From the NCBI GenBank assembly GCA_016801885.1, contig CM028900.1, positions 15,518,972-15,582,971 of the forward strand: a stretch of 64,000 bases of DNA, read 5' to 3'. The first letter of the stretch is position 1; each line of letters begins with the position of its first letter. The stretch comes from Toxotes chatareus (taxonomy: Eukaryota; Chordata; Actinopteri; Toxotidae). A program made the position numbers and the translations under genes. Below the pieces are notes generated by a model. The model saw only the letters and a list, made by a program, of their open reading frames with translations, had not been told where the DNA came from and made no database searches. Below, in pieces: positions 47,830 to 61,706 of this stretch.

Positions 47830-50800
47830 AGTGATCTGGCTGTAAAGTAATCCCATCCTCTTTTCCTATGTTGTAATCCCGTAATTTCCTCCAGTGGGAA
47901 GGCTCCCACTCACACTTAATCATATATAAACTAGCCCTTAATCCTGGTAATCTAATAACCACTGTATTGTTTGTGTTGCACTTTGTGCAGGTTGCTTTGT
48001 TCAGGTTTTGTGTGTTCTTATGTTGAGGTAGGTGATGGAAAGTTGAAAGTCAATAGAGGCAGATGCAGACAATGGACGGCTTGGTTATACATGTTTCAGC
48101 TTAATAAAATTTCATGAGTAAGTCCTTTTACCTTTTCTTGCACAATTCTCCCTGAACCTGCCTCGTGTAACATCCAATTTGATATTTACTGTATAATTTG
48201 CTTGTCACTACTCTGAACGAACTTGCCCCATACATATTTAAATTTTAGGCCAAGGAAGATGATGTGATGAGTGATATCCTGTTATTAGTAGCACCCTCTT
48301 TCTAATGCTTGATTTCATTCAATGTGAGCAACATTAAATTTACACACACTTAGTAGCTCACATCCAAATGAATTTAACACTTGATTTAGAGAATCCTCAT
48401 CCTCTCCTTATAGATTCATTGGAAATTGTTGAAACTGCATTTCTAAATATAAATACGTTTCATTTTCACAAAAACTAATGACGCACATTGGAGACAGTAA
48501 CATGGCTGTAAGGCATAAGCTCCGGTTGCTACTAATTTCATCTGTTTTATCATGCAGGATGGTGGAGGAAGCAATGGGCACAATGGGACAATGCCAAAGG
48601 CTGCATTGGTGCACTTATCTTGTTTGGGAAAGCACACCAGCGACCTCCTCTCACAGCCTTCATGTTCTTTTGTTGGCTGAGGTGCACTTAGAAGGCAAAG
48701 CCAGTATCTGCAGTCAGGATGTAAGGCGCACATGCTCTGTGATCTCCTGTTTTTGGAGGTGGTCATGCCGCAGCTTTTGTCACTTAATATTTACAGCAGC
48801 ACCTCCACTTGTGTGTCACTGACAAAAAAAAAAAATGTCATCCTTAGTTTTAATTATTTATTGCCATACTGGTCAGGGAGATTATGAATGAAGATGCTTT
48901 CCTGTTCAGTATAAGTTATTTTTGAGTTGTTGATTCAAGTCATTACTTAACTTTTTTAACGTCCCACTTTTGTGTTTTTTTAAGCTTTAAAAAAAATCAC
49001 CTTCAGAAACGGTTTAGACACAGGGACCAATGGTTTATGTAATCTTCTTCTACCTTAGAAGTTGTGACTGAAAGAGTACTTCAGCATGAGAGCAGTGAGG
49101 TGTAGTATGTTGAATAAGGTAAGGCGTGATTAAAATAAGGTTTGGCCAGAGCAGATGGTCCGAGATTAAAGACTGAAAGAAGGAAGCTGCTTCCCCACCC
49201 CCCGACGAGTCAGCCCACAGGTTGTTTTAGAGAAGGAAGCGCACACACAATACTGGATCTGTGGTAATCCTTGATGGTGCAGCTGTGACAGTAGAGGTCT
49301 CCAAGTAAAGCTCTGTAGTGTTTGAGGTTGTGTGAATCCTGCTCTAAGCAGGAACTGGTGACAGTCATATTGAAGTTATGTGATAGGAGTGGCCTGTCAA
49401 GAAGAGAAAAGTCTGCCACAACACACCCAATGACACACAGCGTTCAAAAGAAACTACCAGATTTAAGAGAGACGCATCATCTAGTCATCTATACTAACCA
49501 GCTACCAAGGGATGTTTAGTGTATTTGTAGTTACTGCATGTATGTGTGAGTGTGTTAATGTGTGCGTCTGCTTTGCTCTGTGTGTGGGTCTGCACACGTT
49601 TAGGCATGGGCGTTTATTACATAACTGACAGAGGGACGACTTGCTTCCCCAAAGATGACTGTTGAAAAGATGAAACTCAACACTTCAAACAATGAGGGAA
49701 TAATTCATGTTCTTTTCTCATGTCTAACTTGTAAGCTTTTACGCCCCAAATTCCCAGAGATCTCCGACAAGTTCAAAACCACAGATCACACACTTCACAA
49801 AACGTCTAGTGACACTTCTGGCAATATGGTGTGAAACGGGGAATGCCAGCATGCCAGGCGACAAAAAAACAAAAGTCAGACATCAACTGTCTCCAAATGG
49901 TGAATCAGCATTTAGTCCATTATATACATTTTGTACCCTGACTGTCTCAACTAGTAATACATGGATTTAGCTTAATAAGTTAGATTAAAATCCATCACAA
50001 TTACAGATAACATATTTTAATTTGTTCCCTCTGCAACAACTAAACATTCTCACATCACTTTCTCACATTACACTTACCCTTATAATTTACAGTCTAATTC
50101 TCATCCTACTTGTTTCACAGACACAAGAAGCCAGACATTTCTAATCTAGAACATAGTGGCATTTCATTAACCCCCTGTTGTCGTTAATGTGATGTGATTA
50201 AAAGCATCTCTGACTATCCCTGACGTGAATAAATGGAATTTTAAGATATCTTTGGTGCATTAACACCTTAAATTGATGGCGTTTTTGCATTTTTTTTAAT
50301 ACAGTGCCATTATCCAAGAAGCATGTTAATGCAGGTAGAAAGAAGGTCACAATGTGCTATTCCCTTGAGTGCTCTCTGTCTGTTTTCTTGTTAAGTTGAC
50401 AAAGAAAAGTGAATTTTTTATTCCTCGGCAGCGCTGTCATTCCTCACACTCCTGTGTCTGGTCTGTGTCGCAGACCTTAGGGGGCGTCACCATCAACCCC
50501 TGTGCTCCATCAAGAAAAGCCATTAAGAGGAGCAGAGTAGGAGACAGGGCAGCAATATTAAAGCATTTCAGTAAAGTGATGTGAGACACAATTATCTAGG
50601 CTGTAACACCAGGCTGTAACACAGGCAATTTATGTAAGGTCGAGTTGGCCTTCAGAATAAGAATTTACAGTATGCTGGACAATTAGGAAGCAAATAAATG
50701 AACAATAAACATATACAAAATAACTCAATGTTATGTAGGATTGTGGCTCTGGAAAGGGGAATTCTGAAACACCACATATAACAAACGAATCCGAAACTAT

Positions 50801-51541
50801 AAAGTGCAGCCTAGAAAACCACATTAGACCCAGGGCTGACTACATTTCCATTTAATCCTGAGGACCACCTGAGTCCCCATCAAGAACCTTTGGGAATCTC
50901 CAGTCTGTTTAGCTCTGTCATAGATTATTGCACCTTGACTGACAGGGTCTCTCAGATGGAAGCTGTACTCTGCCATCAGACTTCAGACTGTGAGGCCTGT
51001 CATCAGTGCACAAAGAATTCTTGATGGAGAAATTAAAGCGGAAAACGTAGAGAAGGCTTGGGGACATTCGAGAAGTATGACTGGTATCTATTTCATTTTT
51101 TACCTCTTGTGGACAAGGAAGTGGCAAGTGGAGGGAATTTGATGGGCACTGGGTGGGAAGATGCCATCTTTGGATCATATTTGGATCATCTCAGGGGTTT
51201 TGGCTGTCTGATAATGAGCCTGGTAAGTCCAAACCTATGCAGTGCTCATAGACTCAAGGATACCGGGAGGGTTTGTATATTGTATTAGCTTGCTAATATA
51301 TTGCATCAGGCCTATAAATTGTGACCTGCCTGGAATCTGCTAAATGTTATCCAGTTATCAATAAGAGGCCCTTCATCCATCAACTGATTCTAACATTTTG
51401 ATCTGCATCCCAACAAATGTTTTCACATACGTACAATATTATTAATTAATTTTTCATTTTACACTTATTTACTAACTTTCTCACTGCATGCTTTTACTGT
51501 ATTACCAATATTGCAAAGCCTGATTATATTATTGAGATGTC

Positions 51542-51563
51542 AGAGAGAGAGAGAGAGAGAGTT
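51542..51563 (+). repeat. (GA)n microsatellite
   Basis: Eleven GA units. A related (GAGGA)n pentamer run is present at 51996-52024. Confidence 0.8.
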
Positions 51564-53520
51564 TGATTGAAGCAAAACAATCACAAACCTAAGATTTTGC
51601 TCCCACAACCATGTTTCTCTACCCAGCTGTCCATTTAGCTGTTTTTCTATGCCCACACACTCTTCTGTGGAGCTTGTAAATGCAAGAAAATACTGAATGT
51701 AACTGAATTGGATGAAACAGGCAAAAAGAAACTAAATTAAAGCACGATGTCACAAAATAAAACCCGGGATGCACTCAACATCCCACAGGAGATATCAAAG
51801 TAAAAGACATGGAGGGTGATTTTTTTCCCTTAACGCAGTCACATGAAACTGCAAATGATACCCACACACACATCATACACTCCCACACACAGACTGAGTG
51901 ATGGACACTGATGCACACACATCCACACTGGCTAAACAATCACATTTCACACACAGATGCAAGACACGAACACATGTACTTTCCAAGAGGTTAGGCGAGA
52001 AGAGGAGAGGAGAGGAGAGGAGAGACAGCACTTAATGGTTAGGTGTGCTGTGAGTCAGCCTTATGTTTTTCCTGGTTCGGCCTACACATGTTTCTGTCAG
52101 ACCTCTGTCTGCTCTGTCACATATTGCTGGGTGAAGACGACACAGCTCTCTAGAAATAGTCACATTCTATAGATTTCTGACATCACACTGGCCTCAAAAT
52201 AAATTCTCCATTCAAAATTCTAGTTGCCGCTTTTATTTATTTTTTTGCTGCTTTTCTTTATGTGATATACCTCACTGCTGCAGACTGTTTTTCTGATTAC
52301 TTTTTCAAATGAAGAAACCTGCCATAGGATGTGTCCCAAATACATTCAGTTTACTTTTTACTCAAGAAGCAATATTTTCTAAGGCAAACTAGATACCCTA
52401 AACAGGCTCCACTGCATGAAATTTAAATTAAACATAGGATTAAACAGGAAAGATAGTGCTGCATCTTCCGTATGTGTAAATGCAAACTAATCCTCAACTC
52501 AGAGCTGTCAGGAAAACAGATGGAGCCTGGGTGTTGGGACAGACTCTTGTGGGTTTTACTTCAATGATCTCAGCCTCCCACACACTAAAGGTCAGCAAGT
52601 TTGACCCCAAGTGTCCCTCAGGGCAGAAACGTCAGAGTTGAACAACAGAAGCCCAACAAGACACATGAAAAATGTACATATTACTGTGCTGTGTAGCAGG
52701 TAGAAATCTGTCACTGGACACGTTAGATATGCATTCGCTGTAGGTCAGGTGAGGTCAGCCAAACCACTCCTGAACCATAGCCAAAAATGGAAATTACCTT
52801 GCTTAGACTTGTCAGCGTGATGGCCCATTCCCTGACAGAATTGTCATGAGCACAACAACTGAAGTCAGCATTCTGCAGTCCATCAGCGTTTTAAAGCTGA
52901 TCCAGGATTACGACTTACACTTTTTATTTTCTTTGCTGATGGAACAATCAGTGAGATCTTCATTTTATGGACATGAGATGATTGTAAAGGCACTAAAACC
53001 TGACGCTCATGGGTAAAACATGAGATAATTGTGGTTTCCTATTCAGTAGAGTTTAACTTTTAAAAACCCTTTAGTTCAGTGCAGTTTCATGATGAACTTT
53101 TTCTTTTCTTGAACCCATTATATCTGACCTTCAGTGCCACCACAAAGAAAAACAGATTAAACAGACGTTATCTTAACCGAAAACCATCCAACATATGAAC
53201 AACTGACTGAATTACAACAGCTGTAAAAACAACACAGTACACAGACCTCACTGCTATAAACCTATGAGGTCTTTAGGTTATACATTATTTTGAGTGGGAA
53301 GACTGTGGTTTGGTCAGTGGTTCAAACCCTGATGTCAGCCAACTGACTGACTAGTGTATGCTCAAATGCCTAGAAGCAAGCCACTAACTCTGCCAGCTCA
53401 AGGCTGCCTTTCTGTAACTGACACTGGTCTGAAAAGTCAGAAAAAAAAAAAAAACAGTTTCCCTGCCATTGTCAATACCCGTTTATTATCACACAAGCAT
53501 TTAGACACAATCTTCACAAC

Positions 53521-53562
53521 ACATAAAAAAAAAACAAAAAAAAACAAAAAAAAAAAAAAAAA
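53521..53562 (+). repeat. A-rich tract
   Basis: Poly-A interrupted by single C. A shorter A run lies at 53441-53455. Confidence 0.75.
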
Positions 53563-55272
53563 CCTCTGACCATAAAGCCTAACTTGATACTGCACCTAGG
53601 GTATTAAATTGTTGCCATACAGGTATCCTTGGCCCTGTGCCCTCCACTGTAAAACTGAATATAAGCAGCCAGCTAATGTACAATGCCAAGCCATTTATCA
53701 GTGACATGCTAGTTGTTTATGGACGCAGTATTCCAGCTTGTTTTTTTTTTTTGTTTTTTTTACTTTTCTCTCCCTGTCCTTCAAAAAAAAAAGAGAGGTC
53801 AAGTTTGTGTGCAGAGATAAGAGGTAATCCTGGATCTCAGTACCTGAGTCTAGGCCATCTGCAGTCAATAGATGACTCTAAGCAATCAATAGACTGTTAT
53901 TAATAGTTGTCTACTGCAGGAAAATTTCATGACTGTGAAAAATGTTTTTGAAGTGACATTCAATACTGTCAACAGGGTGTGTTCAATAAAAAAATCGTTT
54001 TGTTACATCACTTACATTTGTCTTTAAAAATACTAACGCAGTTACTGTTCACCATGTGCCTGTCATGGGGGCTGATTGCTTGGCCTGCATTAATACAGCG
54101 TCCAACTTTCTTGGGAGAGTCATCCAAACAACTTCACACAATCCTGGGCAATGCACCTGCCATGACATAGTTGCATCCCCTAAATCTACCCTGAAATCTT
54201 GCACTCAAACAACTTGGTTTGCATGAGAAAGGCACAGTAAACACAATGTTACACATTGAAAGGATCTTATTTGGTCTCAGCTCTAGGGCTTTGTACAATA
54301 TCACACAAATAGCACCACTCATAAACATTCAGTGTAGGCAATTCAGTGTTGCTTGTTACTGCTGGAATTGACAGTGCACTTCCTCGAGTCCTTAGCAATA
54401 CATGCACGAGGTCTAAAGTCAATCAGATGAGCGGTTGATGAGAAAATCGAAATACATACAGAAATTCCTCCATTTATAATTAAATAACTCCTCAATAAAT
54501 GAGTCACATGTTGCAGCCTTTAGTGAGTTATTTATGTACTGAACATCTGCTACTTTCCACCACTGTCACCCAATCTCAAAATAAACACTACTGTATGGAG
54601 ATGGAGGATTTTCCCTCAAAAGTTGCCTGACTTCAGTTTCGTTTTGACTCAGAGAAATTGAAATTGTTCAATTTAAATATCTTAGGTGAATATGGAGCAG
54701 ATAAAATACCAGTGGTATAAATATGGTTCCACATATTACAAAACTTACATTCTGTTGTAAGGATACTTTCACTTTTCCTACATGAAGCACTTTAGTAAAT
54801 ACATTTTATAATATTTTTAATAAAATTTGTCATACATTTTAATAAATGAACTAATGTATTAGTATTTGTTAACTGCAAGTAATTTCTGAGCAAAAATGTC
54901 AAAGATTACCTGTTTCCAGCTTCTTGAATGTATGAGTTTGCTGCTTTCCTTTGTCTTATGTGACAGTGAACTGAACATCTTAATCGATTCATAAAAAACA
55001 AAACTGGTAAATTAACTGCAGGTGCTAGGTGATACTTGAAACGTGAAACGTTAGCATGAAGCAAAGGAGCATCTTGATAAGCACGTTTACCAATGGGCTA
55101 ATCTTCCAAAAACCTGGAGTACTTCATTTCGCCAGAGAGGCAGAGAAAAGGAGAGAGATTGGCACCTACTTGGCAGACATGGAGGTTGAGTGAGCTGGTG
55201 CTAGTGCCAAAGCTACCACTGAGTGTCTCTCCTCTTTCATACAAAGAGCCTTTCCCAATTTCGGTCTCTTGC

Positions 55273-55363
55273 ACACGCACACACACACACACACACACAC
55301 AGAGCATTACGTCAAGCTTTGAATGCGACAAGTGAGGACCGCCTGTTTGTGTGTGTGTGTGTA

Positions 55364-55402
<39 letters not shown>
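55273..55402 (+). repeat. (CA)n, (GT)n and (GA)n microsatellite cluster
   Basis: A CA run (55273-55301), a GT run (55347-55378) and a GA run (55379-55402) lie within 130 bases. Confidence 0.85.
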
Positions 55403-58327
55403 ACAGCCAGCTGACTAAGTATCTTTGTAGGAATCAGGATTAGGTTGTCTCACTGACACACAGAGCTTATGTAAAGCTGACCTACAGTACATGGTATCCC
55501 CCATGAGTGTGAGCTACTGCAGTGCTGCCTAACAGAGCTGGCACCTGTGCCTGGACTGCTCGCTCTGAAGGTCGACTGTACTTAAGACAATGAAAATAAT
55601 CAATTCGGTCAATGCTTCCTTTATATTCCCATTCAAGAAGTTTTAGTGGGCATCTTTAAGTGGTCTTAAAGGACTGTCTTCTTACAGGCTGGATCTCATG
55701 TTTTCAGTTTTTTCCATTCATTCCAACCAATGTTGAGAACTCTTTCTGCTGATGCCATGTCTTTCTTTGTTGTTGTTTTCCATGTTTGCAAGTGGTCTAA
55801 CATGTTACCACCAGGCCCCCCCTTCACTGGGTAGCAGGTTCTGTTTTTTGAAGAAATTACTGTTTTGGGACTGCTTTCTGATTCTAAGATCCTCTGACCC
55901 TATTCCAATTTCAGGTTCCCTCACTCTCGTCAGTTAAGACCCAAAGGAGTTTCAGTTTTTAGACTGCAGAATAATTAAGCCCCCACCACTGGGAATTCCT
56001 TTCAATCAGTGTTTTTAAATCCTGTCTTTGGATCCATCTTTAATTTTTTGGCATGTTGTGAATAAACAACATATTTTTATGTGTTCTGTGTGTAAATCCA
56101 TGCTTCTGGGACAAAGGTTTAACCATACCTTGGGCTTTATTATCAGGCACAGAGCACTCCCATTAGAACTGAAACCGCAGGCTATGCTAGACAGACACCT
56201 CATGTTTAATTCATTCACAAAAAACTGAGCATGTACATCGGTTGTCATCCACACCACTATCATGTAAGCACACTGGGATTGTTAGAAGGAGAAAGACATA
56301 AGATTAACTCTAAAGAGTCGTTTAAGAATCGTCTGTCATTTATCATAAAACCACTCAGTCCTCTGGTTCATCTTCTCACTGCTCGCTCTGATATCTGACT
56401 GTCTTTCAATCCAACCTGCCTGCTGTGTCAACCACACACACAACACAGGCAGGGATTCATTATCTCAGATACAGTATAGACCACCCATGCATCACCTTGA
56501 CATTTACACTTTCAGCTGATGTCTCTTGAATACTTAATGAATATTCACTTACCATCAAATTAGTTCTGTAAATCAGCCTATAATTTCTACAATGCACTGT
56601 CACAAGCAGTTTAAGAATGAGTTTCTAAATGAAAGTACCTCTAACGTGGTAACTGGCCCACACCTCCCTCCTCTGAAGCCCACCTCCCCTCTAAGGCCTT
56701 ACAAACACAGAATCAGTGAACATATCCCACCTACCCTGTCACTTACACTTCAAGTTTTATAAAATCTATATCAACCATTCAGTACTAATAGGAGTCATTT
56801 TTGTACAGATAAACACGGACATTTAGGGTTTAGAAACACAAAATGCCAATGCTGATGCAATTGCAAATATAACCTGTCCATTATTAAACAAAATCTTGTT
56901 GCACTGTACATCTCTTGTTCTGTAATGACAATAAAGATTATTCTTATTTTGTCTTATTATTTTCAAATGAAAAACAAAGACTATGATTACAGAGAAATTA
57001 CTTCACAAGACAAAGCAGAAGATGGATTTTGTCCATATACAGCTGAATCTCCTCCTGTGCTCAACAATAACAGTAGGCAAAAGGCAGACCTATGTGGAAT
57101 AATAGAAACCAATAGACGACCTCCAGAAACATGAGCCCACTCCCTCGGCAAGGAGGAGCTCCCAGCAGCCTGACTGTTCATGACTCAATGCATCCCAGCC
57201 TCATCCTGAATGCATCAGGCATTTAAATGTATCTGCACACACAGTAGCAAGTGGACTTGACAGAGGGGAATCAATAGCCAGCCGCTGCATGTAAATGAGA
57301 TTCGACTGGAGCCTACATGTACTCTTTAAGACTTCTATAACGTACAAGCCCACCATTTAATAACCATTCAGCATGAAGTAAAGGATCTCTGAGGTGTTAC
57401 AGCCCGGATGCCTCTGGAGGATTTTGCTGCGTAGGGATCATGATTGAGCAGGGGTTCAATAAACAGATCAGGTCTTAATGTAGCCAGCTTGTAGATTTTG
57501 ATTTTAAAATTGAATGAAATCAGCTCTATAACACAAATGCAGAAGTTAACAATTTGAACATAAAATGTCATGGTAACGACGTCAGTAACAAACCTGCACA
57601 TATTGGGCTTTAATTTGTGTGATCAATCAGAGCCAATATGACTCAGCACCTGTATTTGCACCAGTACCCCCCACCCCCCACATTGGGCAGAACTTAAATC
57701 ACCATTATATTTCTACAGAGGCTTCCGCCCATTAATTTTTTCATACTGACCTTATGTTATAGCTTTCTATAATGTGTTAAAGGCTCACTGTAGTCTGCTT
57801 GCCGTGCACTGCCACCGCAGCAAGGCAAGTTCCCGCAGTGACCGCAATAGATATAGCCTTTATGTAGCACAATGCAGACATTATCCTTTCAGCCCGTTCA
57901 CAAAACAAGCATTCAGGTGCGTAATTGTCCATTAATAGACACGTTCATTAAATCAGTCAATGGGTCTTACCAGTCTCTGAGAATCTGGATTCTAGATCTG
58001 TTGCACAGCTCTGATTTCATCAGACTAATCCCCGCAGCCCTGCTCATTTAACCTGACTGACAACACAGATGAGACAGCACACGGACTCACAAGAACCCAG
58101 ACCCAGTTCTCCTATAGGCGAACAATGCGTCCTTTCTCCATCCACACAGAGGGGAACCTCATCATTTCAGCTTCAGTGCTTGCTCAAACGTCCATTCAGT
58201 GTCGGGTGTAAAGACAGCCTCTGACCGCCAATATCACATGCTGTTTCTGAGTCATTGTCATATATATATATATATATGGATGTATTACAACGCTGTCACG
58301 GAGATAAAGAAGTGTAATATTTCTTAC

Positions 58328-58420
58328 CTGTCCGGCGCAGTGTCTTCCAGTGCAACTCCGGGTCTGCTGGACACAGAGAAGCTCCGCAGCCCTACATTTA
58401 CCGTAATGGCCGTACTAGTC
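58328..58420 (-). other. map2: Candidate first non-coding exon of map2
   Basis: The minus strand has a textbook donor, CGGACAG|GTAAGA, at 58328, preceded by moderately GC-rich sequence with several CpGs (GCTGCGG, CCCGGAG, GCGCCGGACAG) in an otherwise AT-rich area. This is what the end of a first exon looks like. The right boundary given is arbitrary, because no TATA box or clear start site is visible. It lies about 3.3 kb beyond the stop codon of the neighbouring KANSL1-like gene and 25 kb before the next candidate leader exon. An ATG immediately followed by TAG at 58392-58397 would be a minimal upstream frame if transcribed. Confidence 0.35.
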
Positions 58421-58519
58421 ACACCACTAGACTGTAGCCGTGCTTTAACCAGTAATTACGGTGCCGTGGCCCACCCATTTGCTAGAAATTACCACAGAAG
58501 CAGAAATTAGAAAAATGAG

Positions 58520-61500
58520 TAAGTAAATTTAATCTCGGAGAGAGTTAAAAAACACTGTATACCTGCTGGCCATTAAAAGTAATCCATACTGTTTTAGTAT
58601 AAACTGCATGCCTCATTAGCACACACATGTTAGCAAGGAGCTTGCTCCAAGATGCCCCTCACTTAATACAAATCATTTTAAGGGTTATTTAATCAAGTTC
58701 ACGAGGAATTTAACTTATTTCAGCAGGTTTTCTCTAAAAGTTAACTCTAAAAGCTGGGGAGGAGTGGATAGTTACAAAAGTACAAAGGTTAAGTTATATA
58801 ATTTGGGGGAATGTTGTTCTGGCTTTGAAGTTGAACAGAAACCACAGGTGTACCTAATTAACTAACTGCATAAATAGTGGTTTGTGCAAGCTGGTGCAGG
58901 TCTTACTATACACCACAAGCTACACTAAATCAATTTTTAAATTTTACTTACCCCATGCAGTGCCTCTTTATCCAGAGTTTTTTTTTTTTTTATCTTCTGA
59001 GATTTCTTTTGCCACCTGAGGAAGGTTAATAGGACTATTATAAAAGCTGTTCAAAACTTGGAAGAATAATATTTAGGACAAACAAAAAACATCTGCCAGT
59101 CTTTCAAGAAACAACGCCACGGTTACTCTTAGTCATCCACAGGCTTCAAGGTGAACAGCCCACATTAGGTTGACAGCCAGTTTGATTAAATTTGTCAATA
59201 CAATTATTTAACGTGATACAAGCAATATTACAGTATTGTTATATTCCGTTTATACTCTTGAATTGCATTATTATACATGCGGTGTTGTGTTGTGTCGTTG
59301 AAGATGTTCTTGGACATGTAAGAGCACCCCCCAGAGTATAACTGCTGTAGTTGCAACCATGTAGAAATACAATATAACAAAGAACTGCTTCTTGTAGTTG
59401 TTTCCATAAACGCACATCAATTTATGAAGCTAATTTGTGGAAATGGCAGTTGATCAATAATCTGCTACAAGTTTATTCTGTCAATTCCAGTCAAATCAAA
59501 TACTGCTTGAGTGACTGTTACAGTGCTGACTGAAGATGACTTCTAAAGGAGCAATACGGCCCCCATGTGGCCACCAGAGGTTATTTTTGTCTGCCAGCCA
59601 TCGGGATCAGACAGTGGAAATCTGGAGCATCACATGGATGTGGATGGGCAGAGTTTTTAAGAGAAAAACATCTCCAGTGGACCCCCTGCTGGACAGGGGA
59701 TGCTAGAAAGATCAGGTCACAGCACCCGGGGGGAAAAGGAACAGTCCAAGGTGGAAGAAACATTGCTGGGTCACAGCTTTTTGTATCACAGTCCTACAGA
59801 GGAAGAAAGGGGAAATATCCACCTGTTCATATATCTAGACCACGTTATTTTTTCCCTAAGAACTTAGGAAATACCTTATTATTGTAATATCACCAGGGAG
59901 GGGATTTTGTTTAAGAAAGGATCCTATTTGCCCATAACGACCTGGAATCAGATAATTACAATTTGTAAATTAATTTCATATGATTGAGTTTCTGAGAACC
60001 CAGACTCTCATTCCTGGTATGAAGTCACTGACACACATACATGTAGATGAGAAGGATGACCTTGACTACCATCTGCCCAGTCAGCTTCTGTGAAGGACAT
60101 TATGGGAGGAGCGCATGCATGTGGGATCAACAGTATCTGCTATTTCACTAGGACTATAGCCTTAAAAAGCAATGACCTCCATAAATATATAGTTAGTTAA
60201 AAATATAGTTATGGGGGTTCTAGCTACAGTCAGTGAGTCAGTGTAAATCAGTCCTTTCAGTATTAGCTTTTTATCAGTGACATTTTACTTAAGTACAAAT
60301 GGCTGAAGTTGCAGACATATTTCACATGCCTGAAATAAAAACTACAGAGCTTCTAATTGACCAGGTGCTTTACCTCATGTGTCACTGAAATATTCCCGGG
60401 ATCCTTTCCAAACACTTGTCACACTCTCCAGAAAACAGTACGAAACCTGCAAATAATTTTTTTCTTCTACTTTTTATGCACAGGTTTGGGAGGGTGTAAT
60501 GCAGAGGTGTCCAAACTGTTCCACAAAGGGCCGTGTGGCTGCAGGTTTTTGTTCCAACCAAGCAGCAGCACACCAGACTTGACTCATTTAATCAACTGAT
60601 CTCAATCTTCAGACAGTTGATTGGTCAAACCGTGTGCTCTTGATTGGTTGGAACAAAAACCTGCAGCCACACGGCCCTTTGTGGAACAGTTTGGACACCT
60701 CTGGTGTAATGGATGAGGAGACTCATGCAATCCCTCAGATCCCACCCCTTTCCATGCATAGGATCAAACCCACCATTAGGAGTCACTAGTGCAGCAACAA
60801 CCATGTAATCCCTCACCAATTTCCCACTCTTGAAAACAAACAATTCTTTTCAAGAGTGCCCCCGTGCCATCCATGTGCCCTGTGCTTGTTACCATGTGAA
60901 TTAGCCTGTGGAAAACTACAAAAAAAAAAAAAAAAATGAAAAGAGCACTTGCAGACAAAGTATGACATCCACTATGTTTACTAATGCTTATGTTTACTAG
61001 CAAGTTTTCCTTTCTTCATAAAAAATATATCAAAATCACAACATCAATAAAAAATGTGAAATTAAAAATCACAAGTAAATAAGATAAAAGTTAATATGTA
61101 TGTACTTAAAGTAATTTTATACAGACTTTTTAAGACAACAGTGAAAATAAATAGTAAGTGACAACTACAAACCATACACAAAACTGAGACTACAGTGGAG
61201 TTGTGCTGGTATATATTTCTTTACATACAGTACCTCTCATACATTAAAACCTGAAAGTGTAGCAGGAGCTACAGTTGTCAGTTAAAACTACAACTTACTC
61301 ACAAAAATTAACATTTTTGCTTCAAATTATTAAACTAATAACATCAAATCACTGTAATAATGGAATGTGTTAATTAAGGTTCCCAGGGCACATTTTCCCC
61401 TCGTGGTCCAAGACGTGAGGAGATCTGGAGAAGAAATATTACAATTAACAAATTATTTAACAAATATTAAATATCAAGGTCATATAAGTAATTATCAAAA

Positions 61501-61587
61501 ACACTCCTATTTGTTTGTTGGCATTGCTTGATTGAGACCCAACAGCTGAAACTGACTGTATAAACAAATCATTTGTTTAATTCCTTC
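58520..61587. other. Interval between map2 and kansl1-like gene
   Basis: Apart from the MITE at 60502-60703, no gene is recognised. An open frame of 106 codons on the plus strand at 59567-59887 has no family signature. The map2 promoter, if the first exon is right, should lie at its left end, but no TATA box or large CpG island is seen. Confidence 0.5.
60502..60703 (+). mobile_element. Palindromic hAT-like MITE
   Basis: The 202-base element begins CAGAGGTGTCCAAACTGTTC and ends with its reverse complement. Near-perfect complementarity extends about 60 bases inward (GGGCCGTGTGGCTGCAGGTT pairs with AACCTGCAGCCACACGGCCC). GTGTAATG is present on both sides (60494-60501 and 60704-60711). The end sequence resembles Charlie-type hAT ends. 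It has no coding capacity and could fold into a long hairpin. It lies between kansl1-like and map2. Confidence 0.85.
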
Positions 61588-61593
61588 TTTATT
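61588..61593 (-). terminator. Candidate polyadenylation signal of kansl1-like gene
   Basis: The minus strand reads AATAAA here, about 114 bases past the TGA at 61707. It is the nearest canonical signal found, but AT-rich sequence further on offers others, so the true 3' end is unproven. Confidence 0.3.
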
Positions 61594-61706
61594 GCTGACC
61601 TGAACTAAACACTTAAATAAATGACTTACTGGTTAGATGAGTGACATTTTAAACAAGGAAGTCACAATATCTTCCAACTTACATTAAAAAGTAAGGCACT
61701 GCTCCC

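Larger units (their letters stand above)
32936..58327 (-). other. map2 leader intron A (about 25 kb)
   Basis: It contains the GTGAGGACA element, the two adjacent hAT elements and many microsatellites. Long stretches (36.7-44.8 kb, 47.9-51.5 kb, 52.1-55.2 kb and 55.5-58.3 kb) show nothing I can name. Intron status depends on the two candidate leader exons being correct. Confidence 0.42.

Noticed and set aside
48443..48822. Overlapping frames of over 100 codons on both strands
   Set aside because: Composition is not protein-like and there are no splice or family signals.
50425..50450. Possible RE1/NRSF silencer site
   Set aside because: Only the GCGCTGTC half is present. The second half site does not match.
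53310..53345. B-box-like GGTTCAAACCC suggesting a tRNA or SINE
   Set aside because: No A box at the right distance and no cloverleaf can be drawn.
59567..59887. Plus-strand frame of 106 codons
   Set aside because: No domain, no homologue recognised and open frames occur on the opposite strand as well.
61381..61430. Possible extra 3' exon after an acceptor-like TTTCTTCTCCAG on the minus strand
   Set aside because: It lies beyond the stop codon and an AATAAA, encodes nothing recognisable and lacks supporting context.
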